Notes under the pieces: model-generated
Seen by the model: the letters and a program-made list of their open reading frames with translations, nothing else
Told to the model about the DNA's origin: nothing
The model's database searches: none
Assembly (NCBI RefSeq): GCF_018812025.1
Contig: NC_063045.1
Span: 15,124,919-15,188,918, forward strand
Direction: 5' to 3'
DNA from: Megalobrama amblycephala
Taxonomy: Eukaryota; Chordata; Actinopteri; Cypriniformes; Xenocyprididae
DNA length: 64,000 nt
Shown: piece by piece, positions 24,454-42,342 of the stretch
How positions within the stretch are numbered: position 1 is the stretch's first letter
Layout: each line of letters opens with the position of its first letter
Program-made: the position numbers and the translations under genes

Positions 24454-25204
24454 TTAACTCTCTCAGCCACAGTACATGCAGCCAAAATGTCAGAAATTGT
24501 CTGTTGCGGTGTTCAGCCTTATATGTTCAAACCAGAGTCGGACACAGATAGAGATACTCAGGAAGAAGTTACAACTTTTATAATGCAACAGCAGGATTTT
24601 CTGAATGATTAGTTGATGAATTTATGTAGTTGTTGTGGAGTTAACTTTGTTCAACTTATCAATTTGCATGTTGCGTCGTGATAAATAGTTGCACAGGTGC
24701 TCATGTGGGAACTGTAGTAGGATGCCTACAGAGCCAGAGAATATATGCTGTATAGAGATAGAACAGGTATTGTTTTGTTTAATTACGGTTATAATTTATA
24801 TAATCATCTTTAGCCACATTAGTCGTATAGCATGCTAACAAGCACAATCAAAAACGCTATTTGGAAGCATTCACAAAATATGCAATACATGTTCTGGATA
24901 TTAAGTTTAAGCACGAACAGTTGGTATTGACTCGTCTTTCATAATCAACTTGCAAATCCAGCATTGAACTGACCCTCGTTTGCAAAGCAGTCTGGCATAA
25001 AATGATTTGCACAAACATACAAGACTTACCTAATCTCTAATGCATTTTTCATTTATAAATGAAATTCATTCAGTGGCTCAGATGCTGGGAGTCTATGGAG
25101 ATTCTTGTGTTCACCCAAAAACAGAACATTTGTAATGTTTATGTGGTGCAGGCATTATATCAATAGGTGCTATACTGAGGATATAAACATGGCAAACTAT
25201 GTGC

Positions 25205-25385
25205 AGCTCACTCAGGGCAGGATGCTAATCCTTAGCTGGTCATGAGCTGGAGTTGCTTAGGACCAGCACTTGACCAGCTTAAACCTGCTCATGACCAGCT
25301 AAGCACCAGAATAAACCAGCTCAAATCAGCTTCTATGATTCAAAACATACCTAACCAGCATATGCTGTGTTCAAACCATGTAAAA
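25205..25385. repeat. Nested ACCAGCT-rich inverted repeat
   Basis: Alternating agctggt and accagct words with (t)gctta(g) spacers form an imperfect palindrome, typical of a short fish MITE. It lies inside the element at 23941-25411. Confidence 0.65.
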
Positions 25386-25411
25386 GTGAATTTTGCATAA
25401 TAGGTCCCCTT

Positions 25412-26253
25412 TCATGATTACAATGGGACTGTAAGTCAGTCTTTCATGGCTAAGTTTTAAAGTTGTAAAGTTCAAAGGTGCACTTTTTTGTTTATGTTAC
25501 ATTCGAGGAGTTTAGTTGGTTAGCATAGCCATGCTAGTCTCTGCTAGCAGATGCTGTTGCAACTTCATCTAATACTAAAAAGTATCTTTTTTTCCATTGT
25601 CATTCAAAATTAGCTGTATATTCTTGCAAGCAACGTATATATTACTACTATGTTTTTTTTTGTTGTTTTTTTAGTCAGTGGCTTCTCATGTTACAGCTCA
25701 GGCTAGTTGCTAGAGAAGTGTTTGGTATTGTTAATGCGATTTTGAATGGATGAAGAATGAACTGTGTGACCACTGAAATGTATGTTCTATATAGTATAAA
25801 TGTGTACATGTATGAAATTCAAAATCTTGGCAAAGGTAATAGGACATCCAGGAATTTTATGAATACTATGAATACAGACATACTACTCAGTTCAGATATT
25901 TTTTCGCCTATACTGTAGGGAAGTAGAAATATTCAGATGCAGGGGTTTATGCTTTCATGCCATGTCATGATTACCATAGTCTAGAGATGACAGCGGTCAG
26001 GTGGTACAGTTGTCATGTGGTACAGGTATAGGAATCTCCGAAAATCCCCATTTTACAAGCTGTAATTACAAGCTCAAGATGTGAACATTTTTACAAGTAG
26101 AAATCTCGTAATTACAACATGGCGTGAAAGTACCTTGACTTTCTCAGTTGCAATGAATAATATAGAAGATATCTTGGACTACTACTGACACCTAGTGGTA
26201 TGGATGCATGCAATATCATGCAGACGGTTTCAGTTACCATGCAGTGTAGCTTA
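25412..26253. other. Intergenic, nothing recognised
   Basis: AT-rich, with no gene or clear repeat. Confidence 0.4.
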
Positions 26254-26678
26254 GGGGCCGTTTACACAACACCGTTTTCAACTAAAAACGGAAAACTTTT
26301 GGCCATGGCATTTTGGCCATTCATTTACATGACAATGGTGTTTTGCGGACTTGAAAATGTAAACTTTTGAAAACGAATTTCAACATGTAAGTTTTTGAAA
26401 ATGATAGCGTTCACTCTGTGTAAACAACAAAAATGTGAATTTGTAAAAACAGTGACGTCATGTGAATGCATATTACGTGTTCAGTCTATAGGCGCATAGT
26501 GTTTCTTTACACAGTGGCATCGCCAACTATTGGCCTGGCACAAATAATACAGCGTTTTTAGTTGTTTTCATGGATCTGTGTGAATAGGGATTGTTTTGAC
26601 AATGGTGTCATCTGTACACTAATAATGCAAAGGGAAAACGTTTCTGTTTTTAGGACGTTGCTGTCATGTAAACATACC
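26254..26678. mobile_element. MITE with GGGGCCGTTTACAC end
   Basis: The left end ggggccgtttacacaacacc and internal gttttcaactaaaaacgg are typical of a cyprinid hAT-like MITE. The right side (gttttaggacgttgctgtcatgtaaac) is a degenerate inverted counterpart. Confidence 0.65.
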
Positions 26679-27272
26679 ATTGGAAATACTGTAGCCATAA
26701 TCAACATGAGATATTTGTTTATTAGGCTGATATGACTGCAGTCTCATGTGAGAGTGTTCATAATTTTTTTTAAAGTAATTTTCTTTTCTTTTTTTCCTTT
26801 TTTTTGTAAATGAGGTAAATTACACCTTTAAGACACACCAATCCTTGTTTTTATCAAAATGTACAGAAGATTTTTGTCCAGAAGAGCTTTTTGCAGACAT
26901 TAAAGTAAGTTCAGCAAGCTAAAACACACCCTAAGGGCTTCAATATACTGACAACAAAGCTCCCCACCAACTTTGACATTGGACCAAAATGTTACCGCAT
27001 AATTATAGAGCACAGTGAGTTCAGATTCAGATCTTTAAATCAGTTTGGCTTATTAATGATCTCTCACACCGGCTCATCTGCATGCCCTCAACACCAAGAA
27101 AGAGAAACTCACAGCTGGGGGAATTCTCTGTTACAGATAATAATTCATAGATTAGAACATGTAGCCACAGTTTCATTCTGTCATTCAGTGTTTTCAAGAC
27201 TATGAGGCAAGGATTAATACAATTTATTAATTTAATTTGTTGCCAATAACAATAGTTATGATAGTGATGTTT

Positions 27273-27333
<61 letters not shown>

Positions 27334-29139
27334 ATTGTTTTAGTCTTTATATTTTTTTTTTCCTGAAAATCCTATAAATAATGCAAGTTTAATTGTAATA
27401 ACTTATCCCATACAGTGTGATAGCATGTTATTGGGGCATGTTGTCCCAAAAGGTTTTTATTTTATTTTTTTCCCTAAGCAATAACACTGAAAATGTCCAA
27501 TGTAAAAAAAAAAGTGTTACACTTGCCCCAGGTTTCCTGATATCATGACTTATCAATGTCAGTGAAGAGACAAATCATAGAAAGTGGCTTAAATTGACAA
27601 ATCTGTGTCTCATCTGAAACGGTTCGTCAGAGGAACAATGTCCTTGGAAGAGTTTCACAAATTTGCAGGACTAATGATTAATGATACCTGGCTAAAATCG
27701 TTTTACTATAAGGTATTCTCTCTGCGTGCAAAGAACGTGCAAGTCTATGCATTTGTGGTACCAAATTACTAAAGCCTCAAAGCCTAAAAGAGCATCTGTA
27801 ATGTGAAATGATGCAAGAATATATAAATATAGTAGAAAAGAATAACTGATTTACAATAAATAATAATTTAATTATTGATATAAAACTCTTTAGCTCTGCC
27901 TTACTTTTTTATTGTCACTAATCCCATATAACTAATTATCTCAGATGGATTTATTTATTCTGTTTGATGATTTAGGAATGAGGATGATTTATTGTACATT
28001 CCTACAAAATATTTTATGCCAAAGTTGTATTAATAAAGTCCCTGAGGATGTAGTCAATAAAAGAAAGCTTTCAGCAGGCTCTTTCTGTTAATAGTCCAAC
28101 TCATGTCTTTCAAAGCTTGGATGACTTTTTGTTACACAAAAGGAAAAGCTGTTTCCTGCTGTTTTCCATACAATGAAAGTCAATGGGGACTGTGGCTATC
28201 AGGTGACATTTTAAATTAGTGCTGACTAAAATTTCACTCAAAAAGCTTTATGATTTCAGAAGACTTGAAAAATAGTGCTTGAATATAAGAGAGACCACTT
28301 TTATGATGCTTTTTCTCTTCTTCTTTTAGCCTGTCTCCATCTGCTTTCATTGTGAAGAAGTTCTGTTAACATCTCCTTTGGTATTTTCTGGAAGTGAAAT
28401 GGACTTAAAATGATATGAATGTGAATTGACAAAATTGTATTTTTGTATGCTATACCTTAAGGCTCAAATATGGTGTATTTATAATAAAATGTAGTTTTAT
28501 TTTAATTATTTAGAAACAGCCAGTAATATGTCAAATTGAAATCAAAATCATTAATTGCAAAGTTTGACTGGTCAATCACAAAGGTAGGTATTTTATTAGT
28601 TTAGTTTTTCTTATGTACAAGATTTAAATACACTGAAAGACAAATCAAAAGGTGTGAACCTTCATTATATCTACACAACTGCAAGTAAATTTATAATTGA
28701 CAATGTATTGAATGACTGATGGATTAACTACTGATCCCCCTTTTTATATCTCATGAAATAAGAAAAGGGCTGAACCCAGTTTTTTTGTGTTGTTGTTGTT
28801 CTTCTTCTTCTTTTTTCAAAAGCTGAAAAAACACATATGGATAATTTATCACTCCCTTGAAGAATGTCTTGGGGAAAAATCCTCAAGCCGTGCTACTAAT
28901 ATGCAGCAAAGCAAAGCAGGTGAATGGGTCCAGAATTTCCCAGTGGTTCTGATGACCAGAGGTGCATGTGAAACAGTTGCGCATTAAAAGGTACGGCGGA
29001 AGTTAGAGGAGAAAGACAAATGCTCAAGTGTTTCTGAATGAGAGGAAAGGAAAGTGGGGCAGCTCCCAAAGGACCTTTCTCACGCCTGCTTCGTCCTGTC
29101 AATCAAAAGCAAATATGAACTTATTTTCTCTGAACGACG
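26679..29139. other. Intergenic 3' flank of the receptor gene
   Basis: It contains the (TG)n microsatellite and AT-rich sequence. A minus-strand AATAAA at 28592-28597 could be the receptor poly(A) signal, about 540 bp past the stop. No other gene is seen. Confidence 0.45.
27276..27329. repeat. (TG)n microsatellite
   Basis: About 27 uninterrupted TG units. Confidence 0.95.
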
Positions 29140-30342
29140 TCAAACATCCATCTGCACGAGAACCAGTACAGGAGGCGCCTCGGCCACCTTTGCCTTGCGG
29201 GGGAGCAGTCGAGCAAAGCTTCGGTAGGACGGCGTGGCCCTCAGCAACAGCTCTTTGAGTCCGGCACGGAATTCGTGGCGGATCAGACAATAGAGCACCG
29301 GGTTGAGGCAGCTGTTTGTGTGGGCCAAGCACACAGTCAGCGGAAAAGCGTACGCCTGGACATTGTAGAAGGCCTTGCTGAAGGGCACCAGGTCAAACTT
29401 AATGAGGACGCCCCACAGAGTCAGGGCCTGATTGGGCAACCAACACAAGAAGAACGACAGGACGACGATCACAACTGACTTAGTGACCTTTGAGCGCCGC
29501 TTGTGCCTGCCCTGCTCACTTTCGGAGCCAGCCACGCCGCTGATCCTGCGGCTTAGCACGATTCTTAGAAGTAGTAGATAGCATACGGTTATCACCACCA
29601 GTGGGATCAGAAAACCAAGCAGGACCTTTTGCAACTGGTACAGTCCTAGCAACAACTGGGGGTCCCAGCTTCCCGTTTCTGGGAAGCGCACCAAGCACAG
29701 CTCCTCGTCCGTTGCAACCTGGGCTATCGTGGAATAAACGGCATGCGGGAGCGTCGCTATCAGGGATACGACCCAGATGCCCAAGCTGATCCATTTGGCC
29801 ACAGCCGCCGCTGCTCTGCGGCTGTGCATCTTCAGCGAGGACGCGATGGAGTAGTACCTGGCCACACTCATGGCGGTCAGGAAATAAACGCTGGCGTACA
29901 TGTTCATAGTGGTGACGGAGCTGATGATTTTGCACATAACTTTGCCGAAGGGCCAGCGGAAGTCCAGCGCTGTGTCTACGGCCCAGAACGGGAGGGTTAG
30001 GACGAACTGCAGGTCGGTTAGAGCCAAACCCATCACAAAGCAGTTGATGGAAGACTGCTTCTGCCGGTAGCGCGAGTGTAGCAGGTAGAGCGCAAGAGAG
30101 TTGCCTACAAGTCCCAGAGCGCATACCACTGAATAAATGAGAGCGATCATCACACGCACAGCCAAACTAGACCCATCACCTTGAAGTGTTGAACTAGACT
30201 CCTTTGTCAACAACTGCAACCAGCAGCGTAAAGACAGGTTCCCGCTGGCAGAGTCTGTGCAGTTGTCCAGAGCTGCGCTGGGGTCCAGTGTGTGCTCACA
30301 TTCTCCCAGCTCCAGAGTTTGTGTGGTGTTATTCCTCTCCAT
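29140..30342 (-). CDS. rxfp3: Relaxin-family peptide receptor, RXFP3 group
   Basis: A single-exon rhodopsin-class GPCR of 400 residues that would bind a relaxin-3/INSL5-type peptide at the plasma membrane. The N-terminus has N-glycosylation sequons at N4, N5, N27 and N35. TM1 spans about 62-86 (GN81S), TM2 98-120 (D110), and the C137-C216 pair should bridge TM3 and loop 2 (EELCLVRF). TM6 has CWLPNQAL (300-307) and TM7 has NPVLY (347-351). LTLPFWAVDTALDFRWPFGK is highly characteristic of RXFP3; its Trp and acidic residues correspond to ones implicated in relaxin-3 binding. The DRY motif reads ARY (161-163), as this group typically lacks the Asp. The start has a good Kozak context (GCC ATG G). 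Teleosts have several rxfp3 paralogues, and which one this is cannot be settled here. Confidence 0.93.
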   Translation of the reverse strand: MERNNTTQTLELGECEHTLDPSAALDNCTDSASGNLSLRCWLQLLTKESSSTLQGDGSSLAVRVMIALIYSVVCALGLVGNSLALYLLHSRYRQKQSSINCFVMGLALTDLQFVLTLPFWAVDTALDFRWPFGKVMCKIISSVTTMNMYASVYFLTAMSVARYYSIASSLKMHSRRAAAAVAKWISLGIWVVSLIATLPHAVYSTIAQVATDEELCLVRFPETGSWDPQLLLGLYQLQKVLLGFLIPLVVITVCYLLLLRIVLSRRISGVAGSESEQGRHKRRSKVTKSVVIVVLSFFLCWLPNQALTLWGVLIKFDLVPFSKAFYNVQAYAFPLTVCLAHTNSCLNPVLYCLIRHEFRAGLKELLLRATPSYRSFARLLPRKAKVAEAPPVLVLVQMDV

Positions 30343-30494
30343 GGCAGACTTCCACTCAGTCCGTTTTCATGGTGAAATGATACAAACGTAGAAACTAATC
30401 CATTCATGTAATTTATCTCAAGTTCATTGTGACAACCGCACTTTGTTTCCGGGCATGTATAATTAGTTAACCGGCAGCGAGAGCGCCTTCTCAT
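30207..30494 (-). promoter_or_regulatory. Possible upstream ORF overlapping the receptor start
   Basis: If transcription starts near 30515, the leader contains an ATG at 30494 opening a 95-codon frame. That frame runs past the receptor ATG in another frame. Its Kozak context is weak (C at -3), so leaky scanning is likely. Regulatory effect is inferred. Confidence 0.3.
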
Positions 30495-30543
30495 CGGTCC
30501 CTCTCACTCGCACCTCTGTGCGCTCTGCAGCGCGCGCACATTC

Positions 30544-30550
30544 TTTTATA
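30544..30550 (-). promoter_or_regulatory. TATA box of the receptor gene
   Basis: TATAAAA on the minus strand in a GC-rich, CpG-bearing context about 200 bp upstream of the ATG. It implies a start site near 30515-30520 and a leader of about 175 nt. Confidence 0.55.
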
Positions 30551-30599
30551 CTCCGATGAGCATGATGCGCGTCCGCGCGCTTGCTGAGGCACGCGCCGC

Positions 30600-31537
30600 T
30601 TTTATGTCAGACACATTCATACATACGGTGCGCAAAACCTAGTTTTTAAACATGTTTCATCATACGAAATGGCACGTTTTAACTTTTTAAGTCATACGGA
30701 TATCAATGCCTTCAGTTTGATTATGGACAGATATGTTGTTTTGGACAAATAGCCTACATAAGATCCTAAAAGACTTCTAATATATGTGAGTACTATTTGC
30801 ATCAGTTAAGAATGTGTCCCTTAATCTTATTTGATACAATACTAGTAATGTATTATTGAAAATATAAGTGTTTTTTGAATTTTTTTTTTTTCTTAATTTC
30901 TTAGAAATAGCACTGATTAAGAAAAAAAAGTGCACATAAGTTTGAATCTAATCTAATCCAATTTTTCATTTGTTATAGGCCTGCTTATTAGTTTTTTTTC
31001 CAACTGCTTACACTCATTTTCAAAACTTTACACACAAATCCAAGAATTGCACACACAAAACGCAAAATGCCTCACATCTCTTGCAAACTGAAGCACTGTA
31101 TTCAAAATATCACATCTCAAAAACAAACATTTGTCTTACATTGCAAACACCTTTGCTATAATTTTCTATTTTTTGGATATATATATATCGTATACAGCTA
31201 TTCAAAACCTATGCTCTTCTTTCATGAGCTCCTGTACTGAAAGTAATTGGCAGAGAGAGGTTGGAAAATTCACAGTAAACACGAAAGCAAGACTGAAACC
31301 AAACCTTTTTCTTTTCTTTTCTTTTTACTTGTAAGCATTTGTGGTTTTGAATACAATATTACACAGTACGAAAGAAACAAAATCAGCATACTTCCTATTA
31401 GATTTTTGTGTGTTACGTGGAGAATTGTGTTGTGTTTTGCAAATAGTGTTTTATGAAAAAGTCAAAGGCTGAGAATTAGTGTATTTTACAGATTTAGTGT
31501 GGTTCTGATGTTTGAGTGTCAAGTTTCAGAAATTGCG
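30600..31537. other. Intergenic; nothing clear
   Basis: AT-rich. A stretch near 31000-31130 (cacacacaaaacgcaaaatg) looks like a dispersed repeat but its ends were not found. Confidence 0.4.
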
Positions 31538-31599
<62 letters not shown>

Positions 31600-31633
31600 C
31601 CTATCTTCTATCTATCTATCTATCTACCTATCT

Positions 31634-31684
<51 letters not shown>

Positions 31685-31708
31685 GTCTGTCTGTCTGTCT
31701 GTCTGTCT

Positions 31709-31764
<56 letters not shown>
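31538..31764. repeat. Compound microsatellite (ATCT)n-(GTCT)n-(GT)n
   Basis: Roughly 36 ATCT units broken by two ACCTATCTT interruptions, then about six GTCT units, then about 26 GT units. Confidence 0.95.
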
Positions 31765-31766
<2 letters not shown>

Positions 31767-31783
31767 CGCATTTTGTAATTTAA

Positions 31784-32740
31784 AGGTGCCGTAGAATGGA
31801 AAATTAAATTTACCTTGACAGGTGAGATAGTTGAATAGAGTTCAGTACATGGAAATAACATACAGTGAGTCTCAAGCACCATTGTTTCCTCCTTCTTATA
31901 TAAATCTCATTTGTTTAAAAGACCTCAGACGAACAGGCGAATCTCAACATAACACTGACTGTTACGTAACAGTCGGGGTGTACGCCCCCAATATTTGCAT
32001 ATGCCAGCTCATGTTCAAGGCATTACACAAGGGCAGCCAGTATTAACGTCTGGATCTGTGCACAGCTGAATCAACAGATTAGGTAAGCAAGCAATGACAA
32101 TAGTGAAAAATGGCAGATGGAGCAATAATAACTGACATGATCCATGATATCATGAAATTTTTAGTGATATTTGTAAATTGTCTTTCTAAATGTTTCGTTA
32201 GCATGTTGCTGTTAAATGTGGTTAAAGTTACCATCGTTTCTTACTGTATTCACGGAGACAAGACTATCGTTATTTTCATTTTTTAAACACTTGCAGTCTG
32301 TATAATTCATAAACACAACTTCATTCATTATAAATCTCTCCAACAGTGTGTAATGTTAGCTTTAGCCACGGAGCACTATCAAACTCATTCAGAATCAAAT
32401 GTAAACCTCCAAATAAATACCATACTTACGCGATTAGACATGCTGCACTTTGTAAAGATCCATTTTGAGGGTTATATTAGCTGTGTGAACTTTGTTTATG
32501 CTGTTTAAGGCAGTCACAAGCTCGGGGGCGGGGAGCACGAGAATTTAAAGGGGCCGCAGCCTGAATCGGCACATATTTAATGATGCCTCAAAATAGGCAG
32601 TTAAAAAAATGAATAAAAATAATCTATGGGGTATTTTGAGCTGAAACTTCACAGACACATTCAGGGACACCTTACACTTATAAGGTGAACGCGTATACGC
32701 GTAGAACGCGTATCTTTTGAAAACGCATTCTACGGCACCT
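31784..32740. mobile_element. TTAA-flanked MITE, AGGTGCC family, copy 1
   Basis: This 957-bp element starts aggtgccgtagaatgg and ends ttctacggcacct with TTAA on both sides. It shares its interior and orientation with the copy at 43620-44562. It carries the perfect palindrome gactgttacgtaacagtc at 31957-31974. No coding potential. Confidence 0.9.
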
Positions 32741-34480
32741 TTAATACAAAATATAAAAATATAGGTCTGCTCTCTCACACACACACGCACACACTCTTTA
32801 ACTCTTCTTTCTATTTCATTCTCTCTGCGTGTGCTTATCTGTGGTGAACCCTCCAATTTAATTCAATTCAATGACTCCAGTTTCCCTTCCCATCCATGAT
32901 AACTCAGGTCACACATAAGCTTTTTCAAAATTCACAGACTTTTAATTACAACCCACAGTTCTTGATAACTCACAGAATGAAAGTAATAACTTATTGATTT
33001 CAGACTATGGAGTCTTTCATCTTAGTTGTTGGGTTAATTTAGAAGATTACTGAGCCAAGATTTGCCTTGAGGAGCGAACAGTCTGAAATTTATTTGTAAC
33101 TTTGTGCATCAAATCAACAACAGATTAAGTAAAAATGCAGTACTTTGACAGTCTTTTTAAAGTGAAATAGACATGCAAACTGGAGGCCAAGGAAGACTTC
33201 AAGTGAAGAGGCATGTGGATGAAAGATCCAAGTTTATTTCTACATGACAAAGATTGAAACCTTTGTGAACAACGGCTCGTTCTTTATCAAAACCTGCTGA
33301 ACCCTCAAAATCAACTACATTTGACAATATTATTGACCACAATGGAAAGATTATGCATGATGGACTCTATCTTAAGTTTTCTTATCTGAAAGTGACATGA
33401 AATACCTCTCACACTGTCTTCTCATTCTTGAGCACTAAAGGTTATTCACTGTACACAGCTCATAAAAATGGCAAAGAAAAAACAAAGTTGACATTTATGT
33501 ATTGATTCATTTGTATGATCCACACAGACTGCTGCTTTCATAGCCTATTCATTTGTGCATCTCTCTTAGAGATTATAACAAAGTGTCTTTACTTTGATGG
33601 GTCTTGCTGCATAAAAAAAATGTCAAGGATGATGATCATATTTGTTTTTACTGTGATGTGTTGTTCACCTGTTCTTCTCATCTGCATCGTCCTCATTCTG
33701 TCTCTCGTGACAAGCAAATTGTGCTGAAAGGCATTTATGTGTTGACGTCAACCCAGAGTTGAAGACAGAGAGCTGTCCATTTCATTATGTATTTCAGAAC
33801 ATTTATTGGAACAATGCAAATTGATGGTTGAAAGACAATTCAACATCATGTGATTTTATTGAAAAAGCATGACTGTTATCAAAAGCAATTTATGCACACT
33901 AACTTGTTCTTAGTCTATAAAAAATTTACTTCAGCCTTCATATTAATTCCTTCATATTAATTAATAAAGCAAAACTGTCTTCAAAAGGAAGACAAACACA
34001 AGGCACTCCTTTAGAGCAAACTTGCTGAAGGATTCAAAAGGTAATATTAATGAAGTGTAATGAACTGATTTTGTATTATTATTCACCTCAGCTGTATTGC
34101 AAGTAATAAATTGGCGGAGCAGAAATGGTTCAAACTTGTAATGATAGCTAGCCTATAATATATAGTCCAAAAGGTGATGTCATATCTGGGATGTTTATCA
34201 TTAATATTTAATAACCTTTAATTTGTAAATAATAAAAAAGTAAAATAACTATCAAACCGATGCTAATTCGTTTGTACAAACGGTCAGTTTCATTTTTTTT
34301 TTTTATTTAATTTCTCACTCAAATTGCTATTACACTATTTTTATACACATTTTATTATACGGCTCTCTTGAATAATGATTATGATTGGTCGATTGCGTCA
34401 TCCAGCTGCCTGATATTTTTCACTGCAACGCTGAATATCATTCCGCTCATTCGCGTAAATGTAACCGGCGCTACTTTCAC
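32741..34480. other. Intergenic, nothing recognised
   Basis: AT-rich unique-looking DNA. The 70-codon frame at 33515-33727 includes a hydrophobic stretch but has no family match. Confidence 0.4.
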
Positions 34481-34630
34481 GTCTCTCTTATCGCACCGCG
34501 GACTCGATCTCGTTTCATACAAACGCAACTGCCGCCATTTTGCGCCTCGACTGTAGCGAGAATTACCTCAGGCCTTTTACAATAAGCTACAGCAATATTG
34601 TTGGAGGCAATAGACCTACAGGTAAGCTTT
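34480..34630 (+). promoter_or_regulatory. Candidate promoter and first exon with a YY1-type site
   Basis: A CpG-containing island in AT-rich DNA holds gccgccattttg (34531-34542), the reverse of the YY1 consensus often found at or just after start sites. About 80 bp on, ctacag|gtaagc (donor after 34621) is a strong 5' splice site. Together they suggest a non-coding first exon transcribed on the plus strand, antisense to and toward creb3l3. No partner exon was found. Confidence 0.35.
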
Positions 34631-35045
34631 TAAAATAATTTAATATCAATCTTTCATGTCGTAGTCGGTTAACAAACATGAAAATATAGCCTACAGTCAA
34701 CCATCAGGCTATCGCAAAAAAGAGCCCTTAGCTTATTTGAAAATAGGAGCATTTCATTTAGACCCCACTGCATTTTAACGAAAAAGAAAGATTATGCGCT
34801 TCTTAAATGTCAAGGTTAAAAACAAGAAAAATAAGCACTTCCTTCATTCCAAATGAACAGATAAAATTGGACTTATTATTTTATCCGAAGTTTGATAACA
34901 TAAATAAGTAGGTAATGTATATCTTAAAGATTACTTTAGAAAGAAGGAAAAATATAGCTTCCAGCCATATGTTAGCTGGCTCCCGTCTTCAAAAGCGCTG
35001 TTAAAGGAGTTTTGACAAATCCCCAGGTAAATCCCCTTATGCCCT

Positions 35046-41053
<6,008 letters not shown>

Positions 41054-41172
41054 TACTCTGATCCAGGGGTAAAGCAGTCTAAAATATCCTTGAAAAAACA
41101 CAAAAAATGGGACAAAACCAAAACATCTGTCAGTAGGTTGTCCTGACTCTGTCTGTGTCACTCTTCTCACCC

Positions 41173-41185
41173 AGGACAAAGTTCG
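41173..41185 (+). promoter_or_regulatory. HNF4/DR1-like site upstream of creb3l3
   Basis: aggacaaagttcg differs from the DR1 type AGGNCAAAGTTCA by one base and lies about 120 bp upstream of the creb3l3 ATG. Mammalian CREB3L3 is known to depend on HNF4A in liver, which fits, but binding here is inference. Confidence 0.4.
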
Positions 41186-41688
41186 AACTCCAACACAACA
41201 GTCAGGTCATCATCCTGTGGGCTGCATTTGATTGGCTGTTCTTTGTAGGGATGTAAATTAAAAGGGCAACCTCACATCTAAAAATGATGGCGGAACCATG
41301 TTGTTTTACATACACTGCCAGAAGAAGGTACAATTTTTGCACTTTTTTTTCCCTCACAGTGTACCATACTTACCTTTCTTATCCCTGAAAAAAAAAAAAA
41401 AAAAAAAAACATCCCTCAAAGTTGCTTCATGTTTCAATGTTTCAAGTATGTGCCTCTGGGACAACACCTAATCCATAGTTCAAAGGTCATATTTTCCTTT
41501 CTGTCTGAGGTAATGTGACCTATTACACAGTTGTGATAATCCAGAAAGTCAATATACATAATAAACATTATTATGATGATGATTATTAGAATGTTTTAGA
41601 ATGTAATTATTTTAGTTTATTTTATTCATTGTTTTTAAATGGTTAAGATCTGTTTATTTTTGAGTTATGAATATACATTAATTTTATG

Positions 41689-41780
41689 ATTTATAACATG
41701 AAAAATAATGTGAAGTGACATGTAGACAAGTATGGTGTCCCATACTCAGAATTTGTGCTCTGCATTTCACCCATCCAAGT

Positions 41781-41851
<71 letters not shown>

Positions 41852-42066
41852 TACACACACAATGAACAAACACCCAAAGCAGTAGGCAGCCATTTTTTGC
41901 TGCGGTGCCCAGAGAATGATTGGGGGTTAGGTGCGACCTCAGTTGTGGGTAATAAGAGTGGAAGAGAGTGCTGTTCATTCACTCCACCCACCTACATTTC
42001 CTGCTGGTTCTGAGACTCGAACCTGTGACCTTTGGTTTACAAGCCTGACTCTCTAACCATTGCCCC
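41689..42066 (-). mobile_element. V-SINE-type tRNA-derived SINE
   Basis: On the minus strand a tRNA-like head with a B-box-like ggttcgagtctc lies near the 42066 end. It is followed by the conserved core gggcaccgcagcaaaaaatg and the tail cacttggatgggtgaaatgc, then ttctgagtatggg. These are hallmarks of the vertebrate V-SINE group (DANA-type in cyprinids). A (GT)n tract has expanded between core and tail. Confidence 0.85.
41779..41848. repeat. (CA)n microsatellite within the SINE
   Basis: About 34 CA units followed by a short cataca variant stretch. Confidence 0.95.
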
Positions 42067-42268
42067 CATTATTAAATACACTACTTCTCTGACTTCACCA
42101 GATTGTTTCATTATTATTATTAAATAATTGTAATTATTATCAATTATAATTGTATTTATAATTATACTATACTTATTAGACTTCACCAGAATTATTATTG
42201 AATAATTTGAATTATGATCAATTATAATTTTATTTAATATTATACAACTCTGACTTCAGTTTCATTGA

Positions 42269-42342
42269 TTGACTGACTGATTGATTGACTGATTGATTGA
42301 TTGATTGATTGACTGATTGACTGACTGACTGACTGACTGACT
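42269..42342. repeat. (GATT/GACT)n microsatellite
   Basis: Tetranucleotide units gatt and gact alternate over about 74 bp. Confidence 0.9.

Larger units (their letters stand above)
23941..25411. mobile_element. Large MITE with GGGGACCTATTATGC ends
   Basis: The left end atggggacctattatgcccc and the right end gcataataggtcccctttc are inverted repeats about 1.47 kb apart. Two further inverted-repeat elements lie inside, accounting for the large size. Confidence 0.8.

Noticed and set aside
24169..24612. Overlapping frames of 60-100 codons on both strands
   Set aside because: They lie in nested MITE sequence with no recognised domain.
29516..30124. 202-codon minus-strand frame inside the receptor gene
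   Set aside because: Out-of-frame shadow of the receptor, which has full GPCR motifs.
31499..31794. Three overlapping frames rich in YLSI and CVCV repeats
   Set aside because: Translation of the ATCT/GT microsatellite.
41684..42013. Frames rich in CVCV or THTH
   Set aside because: Translation of the (CA)n tract in the SINE.
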